Positions 17,069-25,351 of a stretch of DNA of 64,000 nucleotides are shown one piece after another. Source of the stretch: Lachnospiraceae bacterium (GTDB lineage Bacteria; Bacillota; Clostridia; Lachnospirales; Lachnospiraceae); assembly GCA_017470985.1 (NCBI GenBank), contig JAFUXA010000008.1, positions 1 through 64,000 of the forward strand. The letters are read 5' to 3'. The first letter of the stretch is position 1. Each line of letters opens with the position of its first letter. The position numbers and the translations under genes are program-made. A model generated the notes under the pieces. It did not search any database. It was not told where the DNA came from and saw only the letters and a program-made list of their open reading frames with translations.

Positions 17069-18106
17069 TCAGCCCCTGTATTTCGGGAAGAATCCTGGGT
17101 TTCCAATCATTTTTCGATTACTTAAAAGTTCATCATATTTCGATTGGTCGAAAACTTTCTTTCCAATGTAGAAATTGTTCAAGTCACCCTTGTAAAAAGA
17201 TCTTTTGAACTTGAAAAGATTATCCTCCCCGGAACCTACTCCACCACCCATATAAAATGTTCTATATCCATTTTGGCATCCCCATAATGCGGCTTGGTAC
17301 AGTAGCAAATTTGTTGGTGCTAATGAGCTAAACTCTCGCAGAGAACCTGATAAGTGATAATTCATGTATCCATTTGCAGTCAGCATAATACTTGCTGCTA
17401 TAATCTGGTCATCTTTTTCTGCCCAAAACACCTGTGCATTCTGCGGTAGATCTTGAAGAATCGACCTATAAAACTCTGATCCAAAGTAGTAGTAATCATC
17501 CGCTTCGTCTTTGTCCATAGTTTCGTTGTATATTACACGGAATTTCTCATATATCTTTGGGAAACGACCATTGTAAATATTAACTCCATTCTTCATAGCT
17601 TTACGGATCATATTTCGGTTCTTGCTTGTTATGTTACTCCAAATCGTCTCAGGTGTTGAAAGATCCATATGAACAACTTCGCCAAGTTCTATCACATCGT
17701 AGAATGACCTGCTTACTTCGTGGTTTTTTATCATGGGATGGAAACGAACAAACTCAGAAATAATTCCATTCCTTTCAGCCCAGGCACTATATGCTTTGAA
17801 CAGTTTTTCTGTATTCTCTCCTTCTATGATCCATCCGCCATATCCGTAAGGTGTGGCAAAATCAAAATATTTTTCTTTCTCTATTTTCCCTTTAAAACGT
17901 TCATCTTGCGCAACATCGCGCTTCATGACTACATTTATTCCACGTATGTCATCATCGTTATAGAAAAATAAAATGGGCTCTCCATCACCGTGAATCCGAA
18001 ATGCTTTCACATATCCACTTAACCAGTATATGTCATATTCTTCAAAGGAACGAACAACGGTATCCCACTGCTCGGATTGTTCCAATGTATAGACTGTAAG
18101 TACCAT
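17069..18106 (-). CDS. FemAB/GNAT-like aminoacyl or acyl transferase
   Basis: A 345-residue protein with the double-GNAT fold seen in FemX/FemA peptidoglycan-bridge enzymes and in EPS-associated acyltransferases. Visible: FDFATPYGYGGWI near residue 85, ITSKNRNMIRKAMKNGV, the second GNAT core AEKDDQIIAASIMLTANGYM, YHLSGSL, and PTNLLLYQAALWG with MGGGVGSGEDNLFKFKRSF (split). The start ATG at 18106 overlaps the TGA of the upstream gene (ATGA). Being translationally coupled to a PLP enzyme and an ATP-grasp-HAD fusion suggests that it transfers an amino acid or acyl group to an amino sugar; this is inference. Confidence 0.8.
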   Translation of the reverse strand: MVLTVYTLEQSEQWDTVVRSFEEYDIYWLSGYVKAFRIHGDGEPILFFYNDDDIRGINVVMKRDVAQDERFKGKIEKEKYFDFATPYGYGGWIIEGENTEKLFKAYSAWAERNGIISEFVRFHPMIKNHEVSRSFYDVIELGEVVHMDLSTPETIWSNITSKNRNMIRKAMKNGVNIYNGRFPKIYEKFRVIYNETMDKDEADDYYYFGSEFYRSILQDLPQNAQVFWAEKDDQIIAASIMLTANGYMNYHLSGSLREFSSLAPTNLLLYQAALWGCQNGYRTFYMGGGVGSGEDNLFKFKRSFYKGDLNNFYIGKKVFDQSKYDELLSNRKMIGNPGFFPKYRG

Positions 18107-19107
18107 CACACTTCCTCCATAAACATCCGTATCGTTTCCACTATTCGGCACATATCTTCTTCTGAATATCTTTGATCACAAACAAGACTAAGCTCATTAT
18201 TATATAGAAAAGCTGTTCTCTTATCCAACTTGTGGTATTTACACACAGGCCAATGAATTGGACAGTAAATCTCATTTTTCACTAAATACTTCCTCAATTC
18301 GTCTCGTCTACCATCTGGTACAATAATAGGAACAAACATAGGAGTATCCGATGTTGCCATTTCCCGGAAGATAAGCCAATCAGGAAATGCCTGCTTTATA
18401 ATCTGTGCGTTTTTTCTTCTCTGTGTTTTAATATATTCAGCATCAAGATCTAGTGCCAAGGCTATATCTCTGTCCGCTGCGGGTCCAATACCCACACGCT
18501 CCAAGCTATCCTCGGCCTCCTCAAATAATTCTAAATAGCCTTTATCAACTACTCCCCAGCCGTGAATGAAACTGTTTTTTTGTTGCATCGCTTTTTCTCG
18601 AAGAACGGCAAACCCATAATCATCTCCGTTTTGCATCGGAAGACTATGCCCGTCATTTGTCCATACATATCCGCCAGTCCAAACACCACACCATTTACGT
18701 AAAGATCCAAAATAATAATCAGCGTCATTATATGACGTTGAGAATATACTGTGGGTCACATCACGTAAAACAACACCATGGTACTTCTCAGTTATTTCAC
18801 TACTCAATGTATATCCAAAGTAATCCATCAAGAATAGCACATCGCAATCCAGACGTTCTTCCTGAACCAAACCATCCATCCAATAAACAGGATAGAACTC
18901 GACTTCAAGACCAGAGTCGACAAAAGGACGAATCATACTTTCGCAGCACCAAGATGGCATAGCGACAGTATGACAGCCTTGCAATTCTACTATGATTGAC
19001 TTTAAGGCACTACGACCTGATAAATACCATTGAACTGATTCCGGGAAGAAACCATGACCACACTTTTTTATAGGCACATCCCAAAACTCGCCACCAATTT
19101 CTCTCAT
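18106..19107 (-). CDS. PLP-dependent aminotransferase-like protein (DegT-related)
   Basis: A 333-residue fold-type I PLP protein, shorter and divergent from the usual DegT/DnrJ enzymes. The likely Schiff-base lysine is in YYFGSLRKWCGVWTGG, preceded by an aspartate in LRDVTHSIFST that would hold the pyridine nitrogen. The N-terminal small subdomain has YLSGRSALKSII and AMPSWCCESM. ATG 19107 follows the stop of the upstream gene by 5 nt with GGAG 12 nt upstream. Substrate not predictable; sitting between an ATP-grasp-HAD fusion and a FemAB-like transferase it may prepare an unusual amino donor or amino sugar. Confidence 0.78.
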   Translation of the reverse strand: MREIGGEFWDVPIKKCGHGFFPESVQWYLSGRSALKSIIVELQGCHTVAMPSWCCESMIRPFVDSGLEVEFYPVYWMDGLVQEERLDCDVLFLMDYFGYTLSSEITEKYHGVVLRDVTHSIFSTSYNDADYYFGSLRKWCGVWTGGYVWTNDGHSLPMQNGDDYGFAVLREKAMQQKNSFIHGWGVVDKGYLELFEEAEDSLERVGIGPAADRDIALALDLDAEYIKTQRRKNAQIIKQAFPDWLIFREMATSDTPMFVPIIVPDGRRDELRKYLVKNEIYCPIHWPVCKYHKLDKRTAFLYNNELSLVCDQRYSEEDMCRIVETIRMFMEEV

Positions 19108-19112
19108 TACAA

Positions 19113-20423
19113 CTAAAATCTCCAATCAAACAAGCAGTCCATGTTTGATATATCGAAAACGGGCATCCCCAATGCTTCCTTTATTTCTTCTCGTTCTTTG
19201 AAACTGTTATCAAGGAAGATACTACCATCTATATCCTTAATTACATCTCTCTTGTTCTCGTTCCATTTCAATTCAATTATTTCATCAAAGAGTCCGCCTG
19301 ATATAGAAAGTCTCTTGAAGCTATCCTGTAAATCTTCATGAAATGTATCTTTATGTCTTGTAATCAAAGAGAGTTTAATTCCTTTATATTTACACTCATA
19401 AAGATATGCAATTACATAGGGATTTACTGCCATACCTTCTCTTGTAGTTATCGTATCATCATAATCAACATAGACATGCTTGTATTCTAAAGCTATCTTA
19501 TACCTATCAATATATGTTTTATCGCACTCTACTACATAATCATTCTGAATTACTTTCGCTGGCAATCCTGAGAAGTCGCACATAGCCAATAGTGGCAAAT
19601 TTACACCTTTTCCCTTGCTAATAGCGAAAGACCCCGCAAACCTTGTACATATTTCAAGCAATTTAAGTTTATCATTCCTGTCTCGCTTCAGTTGTAGATA
19701 CCAATAGCCTCTGAATTTGATCTTACTGTTAATAGAATGCACAATCTCATCGAATTCTGACGTCAGTTCAATGTTATGCCCACGTGCTGTAATGCCGTTC
19801 ATAAGCCTGGTTCTTACTCTAGGATTACAGAAAATAACATTCCCATCTTTATCTGTAAAACAATCAACCGTATATTCTTCTCCTGGAAGGTATTCACATA
19901 GCACATAGTCTTCAAGATTATCTATTTCTGATATTTGCTCTTTACTCTTGATTACTGCGGCGCCTTTAGATCCCTGCCCACTATCAGGTTTGATGAAAAT
20001 AGGAAAATCCTCTATCTCGTTTATTAGTTCGGACTTATATGTTACTGGGACGTATTTTTCGCCTTCAAGAGCTTGGTATGTAAGACTTTTATATCGGCAC
20101 AGTTTTGTTGTCTCATATGGCGAACACACAACCACTATTGAAAGCTCTTCTTCTCTCTCCTTCAGAAACATTGCCGCCGTTTCATCAGTAGGGATTACAA
20201 ATTCAATCTTTCTATCTTTTATCAACCTCTTAAACTCAACCCAAAACTCAGGTGCAATAATATATGGCAAATCATCCACTACATCATCACATACCATTTC
20301 AGCATGATTCGGATAGCTGCCACCAGCAATCACATGAAAACGTGGATTATTTTTTAAGCAGTCAATTATCTGTATTGCAGGATATGTTGCACTTGGAAAA
20401 ATCAACACATTCTTTTTTGCCAT
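19113..20423 (-). CDS. ATP-grasp ligase fused to a HAD phosphatase domain
   Basis: A two-domain protein of 436 residues. Residues ~1-310 form an ATP-grasp ligase of the CarB/biotin-carboxylase style: FPIFIKPDSGQGSKG (ATP lysine and glycine loop), EYLPGEEYTVDCF and LLEICTRFAGS. Residues ~318-436 form a small HAD domain: motif I YVDYDDTITTR, motif II SLITRH, and the acidic motif FLDNSFKERE. The ATG overlaps the TGA of the sugar transferase gene. A ligase that makes acyl-phosphate or peptide bonds joined to a phosphatase points to synthesis of a precursor that is ligated and then dephosphorylated; the actual substrate is unknown. Confidence 0.85.
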   Translation of the reverse strand: MAKKNVLIFPSATYPAIQIIDCLKNNPRFHVIAGGSYPNHAEMVCDDVVDDLPYIIAPEFWVEFKRLIKDRKIEFVIPTDETAAMFLKEREEELSIVVVCSPYETTKLCRYKSLTYQALEGEKYVPVTYKSELINEIEDFPIFIKPDSGQGSKGAAVIKSKEQISEIDNLEDYVLCEYLPGEEYTVDCFTDKDGNVIFCNPRVRTRLMNGITARGHNIELTSEFDEIVHSINSKIKFRGYWYLQLKRDRNDKLKLLEICTRFAGSFAISKGKGVNLPLLAMCDFSGLPAKVIQNDYVVECDKTYIDRYKIALEYKHVYVDYDDTITTREGMAVNPYVIAYLYECKYKGIKLSLITRHKDTFHEDLQDSFKRLSISGGLFDEIIELKWNENKRDVIKDIDGSIFLDNSFKEREEIKEALGMPVFDISNMDCLFDWRF

Positions 20424-21061
20424 CACGTGTCTCCTTTACTACTTCTCTCAACATCCAAAGGTTGATAGACGACCCCATCATGAACTATTTTGCTAGCAGT
20501 CTCTATATTTTCTCTTTTAAATACAACCATTACAGTATCAAATAGGATCTTTAGATCAGTCAAAAAAGAAATGTGTTCAACATACCACAAATCCATTTTG
20601 AACTTATCTTCCCAAGTCACATAATTTCTTCCATGTACTTGAGCATACCCCGTCAAACCTGGTCTAACATCATGCCTATGGTGTTCTTCTTCTGTGTAGT
20701 ATTGTAAATAGCTGACCAAGAGTGGTCTCGGTCCAATTATGGACAGCTGCCCTATCAGAATATTGAACAATTCAGGAAGTTCATCAAGACTGGTTGACCG
20801 AAGGAACTTGCCGTATGGTATTAACCTATCTTCGTCTGGTAGAAGATTGCCTTTATCATCACGCTCATTGGTCATGGTTCTGAATTTTATAAGCTTGAAG
20901 ATATTTTCATGCCACCCCGGTCTTTCCTGTGTAAAGAACGGATTTCCCTTCATCTTTATGGCACCAATGATCGTAAGTATCACAAACAAAGGAGATAGGA
21001 AAACAATCGCCAATAGAGAAAGGAGAAAATCAACCCATCGTTTTACGAATTTCGCATACAT
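20423..21061 (-). CDS. Initiating phosphoglycosyl transferase (PglC/WcaJ fold)
   Basis: Monotopic membrane enzyme (212 residues) that transfers a sugar-phosphate from a UDP-sugar to undecaprenyl phosphate and starts repeat-unit synthesis. It has a single N-terminal re-entrant hydrophobic segment (FLLSLLAIVFLSPLFVIL), then FFTQERPGWHENIF, KFRTM, the catalytic Asp-Glu of STSLDELPELFNIL, IGPRPLL and RPGLTGYAQVHGRN. Size matches the small PglC class rather than the long WbaP class. It starts 8 nt after the aminotransferase stop; a PglE-like and a PglF-like gene in the same locus suggest that the first sugar is a 4-amino-4,6-dideoxy-HexNAc. Confidence 0.92.
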   Translation of the reverse strand: MYAKFVKRWVDFLLSLLAIVFLSPLFVILTIIGAIKMKGNPFFTQERPGWHENIFKLIKFRTMTNERDDKGNLLPDEDRLIPYGKFLRSTSLDELPELFNILIGQLSIIGPRPLLVSYLQYYTEEEHHRHDVRPGLTGYAQVHGRNYVTWEDKFKMDLWYVEHISFLTDLKILFDTVMVVFKRENIETASKIVHDGVVYQPLDVERSSKGDT

Positions 21062-21069
21062 TCTCTATC

Positions 21070-22368
21070 TCACCTAAAACACCTATGAATAATATCAATC
21101 ACTACGTCCTGCTGCTCCGGAGTCATCTTGTTATCACTCGGAAGACAGAGTCCGCGCCTAAAAACATCAGCCCCAACATCAACGGAACTGCCTGAAATAT
21201 AAGCGTTTGTGCGGCCTCTGCCGTTCCCCTCGATTGTCACGAACGGGTTCGTTCGGTATATAGGCTGCATATGCATGGGCTTCCAAATTGGCCGCCCCTC
21301 AGCATTGAAAGCACTCAGCCCACCTAGTATCTCTCCCGGACATGACTTTCCCGGTTCTGTAGCCCATAGCTCATCCTTCTCCCCGCGAACTGTTTGACAC
21401 ATTGCAGCCTCATCAATTATGCAACAACTTAGCCAATAGTTCGGCTCACTGTTCTCGAAATCAACCGGATTCATACTGACTGGGAGATCTTTCAGTCCAT
21501 CTCGATATCTCATCCAGATAGCCTTCTTCTGCTCTTTATGATTCTCGGCATACGGAAGCTGGCCACGGACGATTCCCGCAATGATGTTGCTCATGCGGTA
21601 GTTATAGCCCATCTCCTCATGCTGATACCAAGGCGCATCCTCGCGGCTTTGCGTACTCCACTTCCGAACTTTGTTTGCCCACTCCTGATCGTCTGTAAGT
21701 AGCATCCCACCGCTACTGCCCGTGACCAGTTTGTTACCGTTCCAAGATAGAATGCTTACATCCCCAAAACAACCGGTCTGTATGCCCTTGTATGTAGCGC
21801 AAAAGGACTCCGCAGCGTCCTCTACAATGAGAGCATTGTGGAAATCTGCAATAGCACGAATCTCATCAATCTTTCCTGGAGTGCCGTACAAATGCGCGAC
21901 CACAATGAGCCTGACATCTGGATAAATCTCGAATGCTTTCTCCAACGCTTCCGGATCCATGTTCCAAGTATCGTATTCGGTATCAATAAATACCGGCTCG
22001 CCGCCTTCGTAACAAATCGGATTGTCGGTTGCGTCGAACGTCATATCGCTGGCGAATACTTTGTGGCCTTCAAGGGTTCCATGTCCGACTTTGGGCTGAC
22101 CGTAAAGTTTTTCTCCACAGAGTTTAATAGCAAGGTGTAACGCAGCTGTTCCAGCAGAAAGCGCAACAGCATATTTACGTCCAACCTTCTCTGCGGTCAT
22201 CCTCTCTACTTCATTTATGTTTGCGCCAACCGTGCTCACCCAGTTAGTCTGAATTGCTTCATCAACCCACCTCTGCTCATCGCCGTGCATGGTCGGACTC
22301 GAAAGCCAAATTTTGTTTTTGAATCGTTCTATACCTTTGAATCTTAGGTCATTTATAAAGTCGTACAT
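21070..22368 (-). CDS. Sugar nucleotide 4-aminotransferase, DegT/DnrJ/EryC1 family
   Basis: PLP enzyme of 432 residues that would aminate a UDP-4-keto-6-deoxy sugar (PglE-like role). Motifs: NWVSTVGANINEVE, ALSAGTAALHLAIKL, VEDAAESFCATYKG (pyridine-N aspartate) and the PLP lysine in SWNGNKLVTGSSGGML, then GYNYRMSNIIAGIV. The 4-keto substrate could come from the PglF-like dehydratase at 30794-32635. No PglD-type N-acetyltransferase is present nearby, so the new amino group may stay free or be modified by the FemAB-like or ATP-grasp enzymes. Its GC-richer composition resembles ugd and rfbA rather than the AT-rich glycosyltransferase block. Confidence 0.88.
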   Translation of the reverse strand: MYDFINDLRFKGIERFKNKIWLSSPTMHGDEQRWVDEAIQTNWVSTVGANINEVERMTAEKVGRKYAVALSAGTAALHLAIKLCGEKLYGQPKVGHGTLEGHKVFASDMTFDATDNPICYEGGEPVFIDTEYDTWNMDPEALEKAFEIYPDVRLIVVAHLYGTPGKIDEIRAIADFHNALIVEDAAESFCATYKGIQTGCFGDVSILSWNGNKLVTGSSGGMLLTDDQEWANKVRKWSTQSREDAPWYQHEEMGYNYRMSNIIAGIVRGQLPYAENHKEQKKAIWMRYRDGLKDLPVSMNPVDFENSEPNYWLSCCIIDEAAMCQTVRGEKDELWATEPGKSCPGEILGGLSAFNAEGRPIWKPMHMQPIYRTNPFVTIEGNGRGRTNAYISGSSVDVGADVFRRGLCLPSDNKMTPEQQDVVIDIIHRCFR

Positions 22369-22432
22369 GTCTTGCTCCTCTTGTTTCCGTTTGGTCTATA
22401 TGCATTTTCAATACATTGATAGCTATTTCACA

Positions 22433-23665
22433 CTAATCTCTCATGAAGAGATCTCGCGTATAGACCTTTTCCTTTACGTCTGCTAATTCGTTACTAAATC
22501 TGTTGGCAATAATTGCATCACTCTTCATCTTGAATTCTTCAATATTTCCCACTACTTCCGAACCGAAAAAAGTGCTGTCATCTTCGAGTGTCGGCTCATA
22601 GATAATAACGATTGCACCTTTTGCTTTTATCCGCTTCATTACTCCTTGAATCGAGCTTTGTCTGAAGTTATCTGAATTGCTCTTCATCGTCAGACGGTAG
22701 ACACCAATAACGACTTGTTTTTCTTTCTTGCTGTCATACACAGAGCTTCCTGTGTAATACCCAGCCATCTCCAGAACCCTATCAGCAATAAAGTCTTTTC
22801 TTGTCCTATTGCTTTCAACAATTGCAGACATCATGTTTTGCGGAACATCGCCATAATTTGCAAGGAGCTGTTTTGTATCTTTGGGTAAGCAATATCCCCC
22901 ATAGCCAAAGGAGGGATTATTATAGAAGTCTCCGATTCTGGGGTCGAGGCTAACTCCGCGAATGATATCCGCAGTATTCAAGCCCTTCATTTCAGCATAC
23001 GTATCAAGTTCATTAAAATAACTGACGCGGAGCGCCAAATATGTATTAGCAAACAGCTTTACCGCCTCAGCTTCAGTTAGTCCCATAGTGAGAACTTCAA
23101 TATTATTCTTCTCAGCACCCTGGACTAATAGTCGTGCAAACTGCTCTGCCTTATCTCTTGTCTCTGAATCACAGCCAACAATGATTCTACTCGGATACAA
23201 ATTGTCATAGAGAGCCTTACTCTCCCGCAAAAACTCCGGGCTGAAGATGATGCGATTGGTATTAAACTGCTTTCTTACCCGTTCTGTGTAACCAACCGGA
23301 ATCGTTGATTTAACTACCATCATCGCGGAATCACTACATCTCAACACTTGCTCAATGACGCTCTCCACTGCGCTGGTATCGAAAAAGTTCTTATGCGGAT
23401 CATAATTTGTAGGTGCTGCGATAATCACAAAATCGGCAGAAGTATATGCAGAATCACCATTAGTGGTAGCTTTTAATTTGAGTTTTCTTTCTTCATGTTC
23501 AGCAAGATATTTTTCTATGTATTCATCTTGTATAGGTGAGCGCCATTCATTTATAAGGTTCACCTTTTCCGGTACAATATCCACAGCGGTCACATCGTTG
23601 TGCTGAGATAAAAGCACAGCGAGTGAAAGGCCAACATATCCTGTTCCAGCTACGGCAATTTTCAT
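22433..23665 (-). CDS. ugd: UDP-glucose 6-dehydrogenase
   Basis: Oxidises UDP-glucose to UDP-glucuronic acid with two NAD+ in the cytoplasm. The 410-residue protein shows the N-terminal Rossmann motif [54 protein letters not shown] and the catalytic Cys259 in [16 protein letters not shown]-terminal [20 protein letters not shown] (UDP-binding) is intact. It supplies a uronic acid to the polymer and a possible acceptor for the TupA-like ATP-grasp. It is the first complete gene of the LoaP-controlled operon. Confidence 0.95.
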   Translation of the reverse strand: MKIAVAGTGYVGLSLAVLLSQHNDVTAVDIVPEKVNLINEWRSPIQDEYIEKYLAEHEERKLKLKATTNGDSAYTSADFVIIAAPTNYDPHKNFFDTSAVESVIEQVLRCSDSAMMVVKSTIPVGYTERVRKQFNTNRIIFSPEFLRESKALYDNLYPSRIIVGCDSETRDKAEQFARLLVQGAEKNNIEVLTMGLTEAEAVKLFANTYLALRVSYFNELDTYAEMKGLNTADIIRGVSLDPRIGDFYNNPSFGYGGYCLPKDTKQLLANYGDVPQNMMSAIVESNRTRKDFIADRVLEMAGYYTGSSVYDSKKEKQVVIGVYRLTMKSNSDNFRQSSIQGVMKRIKAKGAIVIIYEPTLEDDSTFFGSEVVGNIEEFKMKSDAIIANRFSNELADVKEKVYTRDLFMRD

Positions 23666-23758
23666 TTTCTGAATTATCCTCTTTTCTCAAAGTGTGGTGG
23701 TCGTCATCTCCCTTTGACCATCAAATATGTGCTTTATGCTTATTCTCAGAATACATCG

Positions 23759-24103
23759 TTATGAGGCCCTGTTCTTCGGAATATCAAATGTTGGTCTTCC
23801 TTCCGATACACCAATACCACAATGAATTGCAGCAGATGCAGTTGCAGTATATGTGTAAGCAGGAACAATCACCTCATCCCCCTCACCGATACCACATATC
23901 CTGAAATTTAATTCCTCCGATGCAGTCGCTGAATTCAGACATACAACTTTAGAGGTATGGCAATACTCTGCCAATCTTCTTTCTAATTCTTTTGTTCTTG
24001 GTCCAGTAGTAATCCATCCTGATTTTAAAGCACTAATCACTTCACCTATTTCCATATCAGAAATATCAGGTGGACTAAACGGAATAATCTTTTTATTATC
24101 CAT
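23759..24103 (-). pseudogene. DegT-type aminotransferase, N-terminal fragment
   Basis: First gene after the operon leader, but only about 100 residues of a ~380-residue enzyme remain: IIPFSPPDISDMEIGEVI, GWITTGPRTKELE, VCLNSATASEELNFR and GDEVIVPAYTYTATASA. After HCGIGVSEGRP homology ends and the frame stops; the PLP lysine region is missing. It is most likely the scar of an exchange that replaced the following genes. ATG 24103 is taken as the former start; an upstream TTG (24109) is possible. Not expected to be functional. Confidence 0.85.
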
Positions 24104-24154
24104 AATCAATTAATCTATAATCCTTCTTATTAAACGGATTTAAATTACACGCAC

Positions 24155-24216
24155 AAAAAAACACATGGCTTCGCCATCACCGCAGAACTTAGTCCCGGTG
24201 TGACAAAACCATGTGT
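24155..24216 (-). terminator. Leader terminator of the EPS operon, likely LoaP target
   Basis: On the minus strand ACACATGG (24209-24216) and CCATGTGT (24161-24168) pair and are followed by a seven-T run (24155-24161). The enclosed segment can form CACCG/CGGTG extended by GGAC/GTTC, and ATGGC-GAA-GCCAT (24165-24177) is a competing hairpin that uses the 3' arm of the terminator, so terminator and antiterminator forms are mutually exclusive. It lies ahead of the first operon gene and downstream of loaP. The inner GAACTTAGTCCCGGTG (plus strand) resembles the core of the palindromic repeats elsewhere in the window. Confidence 0.8.
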
Positions 24217-24226
24217 CCAGTGCAAC

Positions 24227-24255
24227 TGTATCGGCAGCATAAACAACTCGATACA
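24227..24255 (-). promoter_or_regulatory. Leader RNA hairpin upstream of the EPS terminator
   Basis: On the minus strand TGTATCG (24249-24255) pairs with CGATACA (24227-24233) over 7 bp around a 15-nt loop. It is 11 nt upstream of the terminator stem. LoaP acts through an RNA hairpin in the leader in the systems studied; this one or ATGGC-GAA-GCCAT at 24165-24177 is the best candidate. A further hairpin, AAACCAG/CTGGTTT, lies at 24317-24338. Confidence 0.5.
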
Positions 24256-24365
24256 TTTTCCCTTCTTAATCTATGTATTTATATGCTCTGCATCAAATAC
24301 TTCTCTTACAATAAATAAACCAGCTTAAAAACTGGTTTTCTGTCAGTTTCACAACCGACTTTAAT

Positions 24366-24394
24366 ACTCTACCATTTTACATGAGTGAGTTCAA
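24366..24394 (-). promoter_or_regulatory. Candidate promoter for the long EPS operon
   Basis: Minus-strand TTGAAC (24389-24394), 17-bp spacer, TAGAGT (24366-24371). The match to sigma-A consensus is moderate (4/6 and 4/6) with ideal spacing. It would give a leader of about 255 nt containing the hairpins and terminator. The rest of the 366-bp gap between loaP and the aminotransferase fragment is AT-rich with no open frame that I can support. Confidence 0.5.
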
Positions 24395-24469
24395 CTGTAT
24401 ATTAAATCTTTTTTCACTAAAAATATCATATTAACCATTATATTTTTTGTGAATATTTTTTATACATTA

Positions 24470-25336
24470 TCATTTACTCAATACTACAGAATCTATGTTC
24501 ATCTCTACATTGGTGTCATTTCCAAATATAGTCATTGTAACTACAATAGTCTTTTTCCTCGGGTTAATTTTCACCACTTCAAGAGGTGTCTCACCGCATA
24601 TTCCGGTGGTATTTATCACATAGTCCCCCACCTTAAAACCATACAGTTCATCATCAGCCACTTCTTCCTTGCGATTCGCATTTATATCTCTCCATGCTTT
24701 CCAATCCCAGATATTATCCGGCCGCAAATCATTATGCATCTGCCAGCTTCCATCTGCTGCAACTTGCTTATCAATAGCTGTAGATAATTCTTTCTTAGCA
24801 TTTTCTATCCATTCAATTTTGGGATCCACATCCATCCACAATCCAAATTTAATCGTGCGTATTTCACCCATCATCTCAAGTTCTACTATTGCCCTTCTAT
24901 GGGGTACATCCATCTTAATAATATTATTTCTAAAATACTCCAATGGACCTATGATATTTTTTATTTTTCTATTTTTATTTATCTCCACATAACTGACTCT
25001 AAGTATACCACCAGAAAGAATCGTATTCAGGAACTCTTCTTCCTCAGAATATATAGGCGTCAAAAAATCACCTTTATCTCCATCCATACTAAGCACAGAT
25101 GTCATCTTAGGCAATTCTTTTAACTTAACATATACTGCATTAATATTATCTGTCTCTACGAACACATATCCAGGGAACAGTTTCTTGACATTAATATGCC
25201 CTATACCATCCTTGCGCCACACATCCTCATATAGAGGTACAAAACAACGTTCAAACAGACTTTGATCAACATAAGTATTTATCCACGTACACACATCATG
25301 CTCAGAGCCGGAATAGGTTTGTATTACATACCACAT
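24470..25336 (-). CDS. loaP: LoaP-type NusG paralogue, transcription antiterminator
   Basis: Specialised NusG-family protein (288 residues) that binds RNA polymerase and prevents termination in long polysaccharide or antibiotic operons. The NGN domain shows MWYVIQTYSGSEHDVC, the basic-aromatic VKKLFPGYVFVETDN and VLSMDGDKG. The C-terminal KOW domain is VGDYVINTTGICGETPLEV (in the order G-D-Y-V-I) followed by IFGNDTNVEMNIDSVVL. Between them lies an insert of about 60 residues, so it is longer than typical NusG (~170). It is the last gene of the first EPS operon and lies just upstream of the leader terminator it would act on. Confidence 0.9.
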   Translation of the reverse strand: MWYVIQTYSGSEHDVCTWINTYVDQSLFERCFVPLYEDVWRKDGIGHINVKKLFPGYVFVETDNINAVYVKLKELPKMTSVLSMDGDKGDFLTPIYSEEEEFLNTILSGGILRVSYVEINKNRKIKNIIGPLEYFRNNIIKMDVPHRRAIVELEMMGEIRTIKFGLWMDVDPKIEWIENAKKELSTAIDKQVAADGSWQMHNDLRPDNIWDWKAWRDINANRKEEVADDELYGFKVGDYVINTTGICGETPLEVVKINPRKKTIVVTMTIFGNDTNVEMNIDSVVLSK

Positions 25337-25351
25337 ACTCTTTCCCTATTC

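Noticed and set aside
24317-24338. Hairpin AAACCAG/CTGGTTT as the loaP terminator
   Set aside because: Stem is short and the tail TTTATTTATTG is weak; it could equally be part of the EPS leader, so it was not listed as a terminator.
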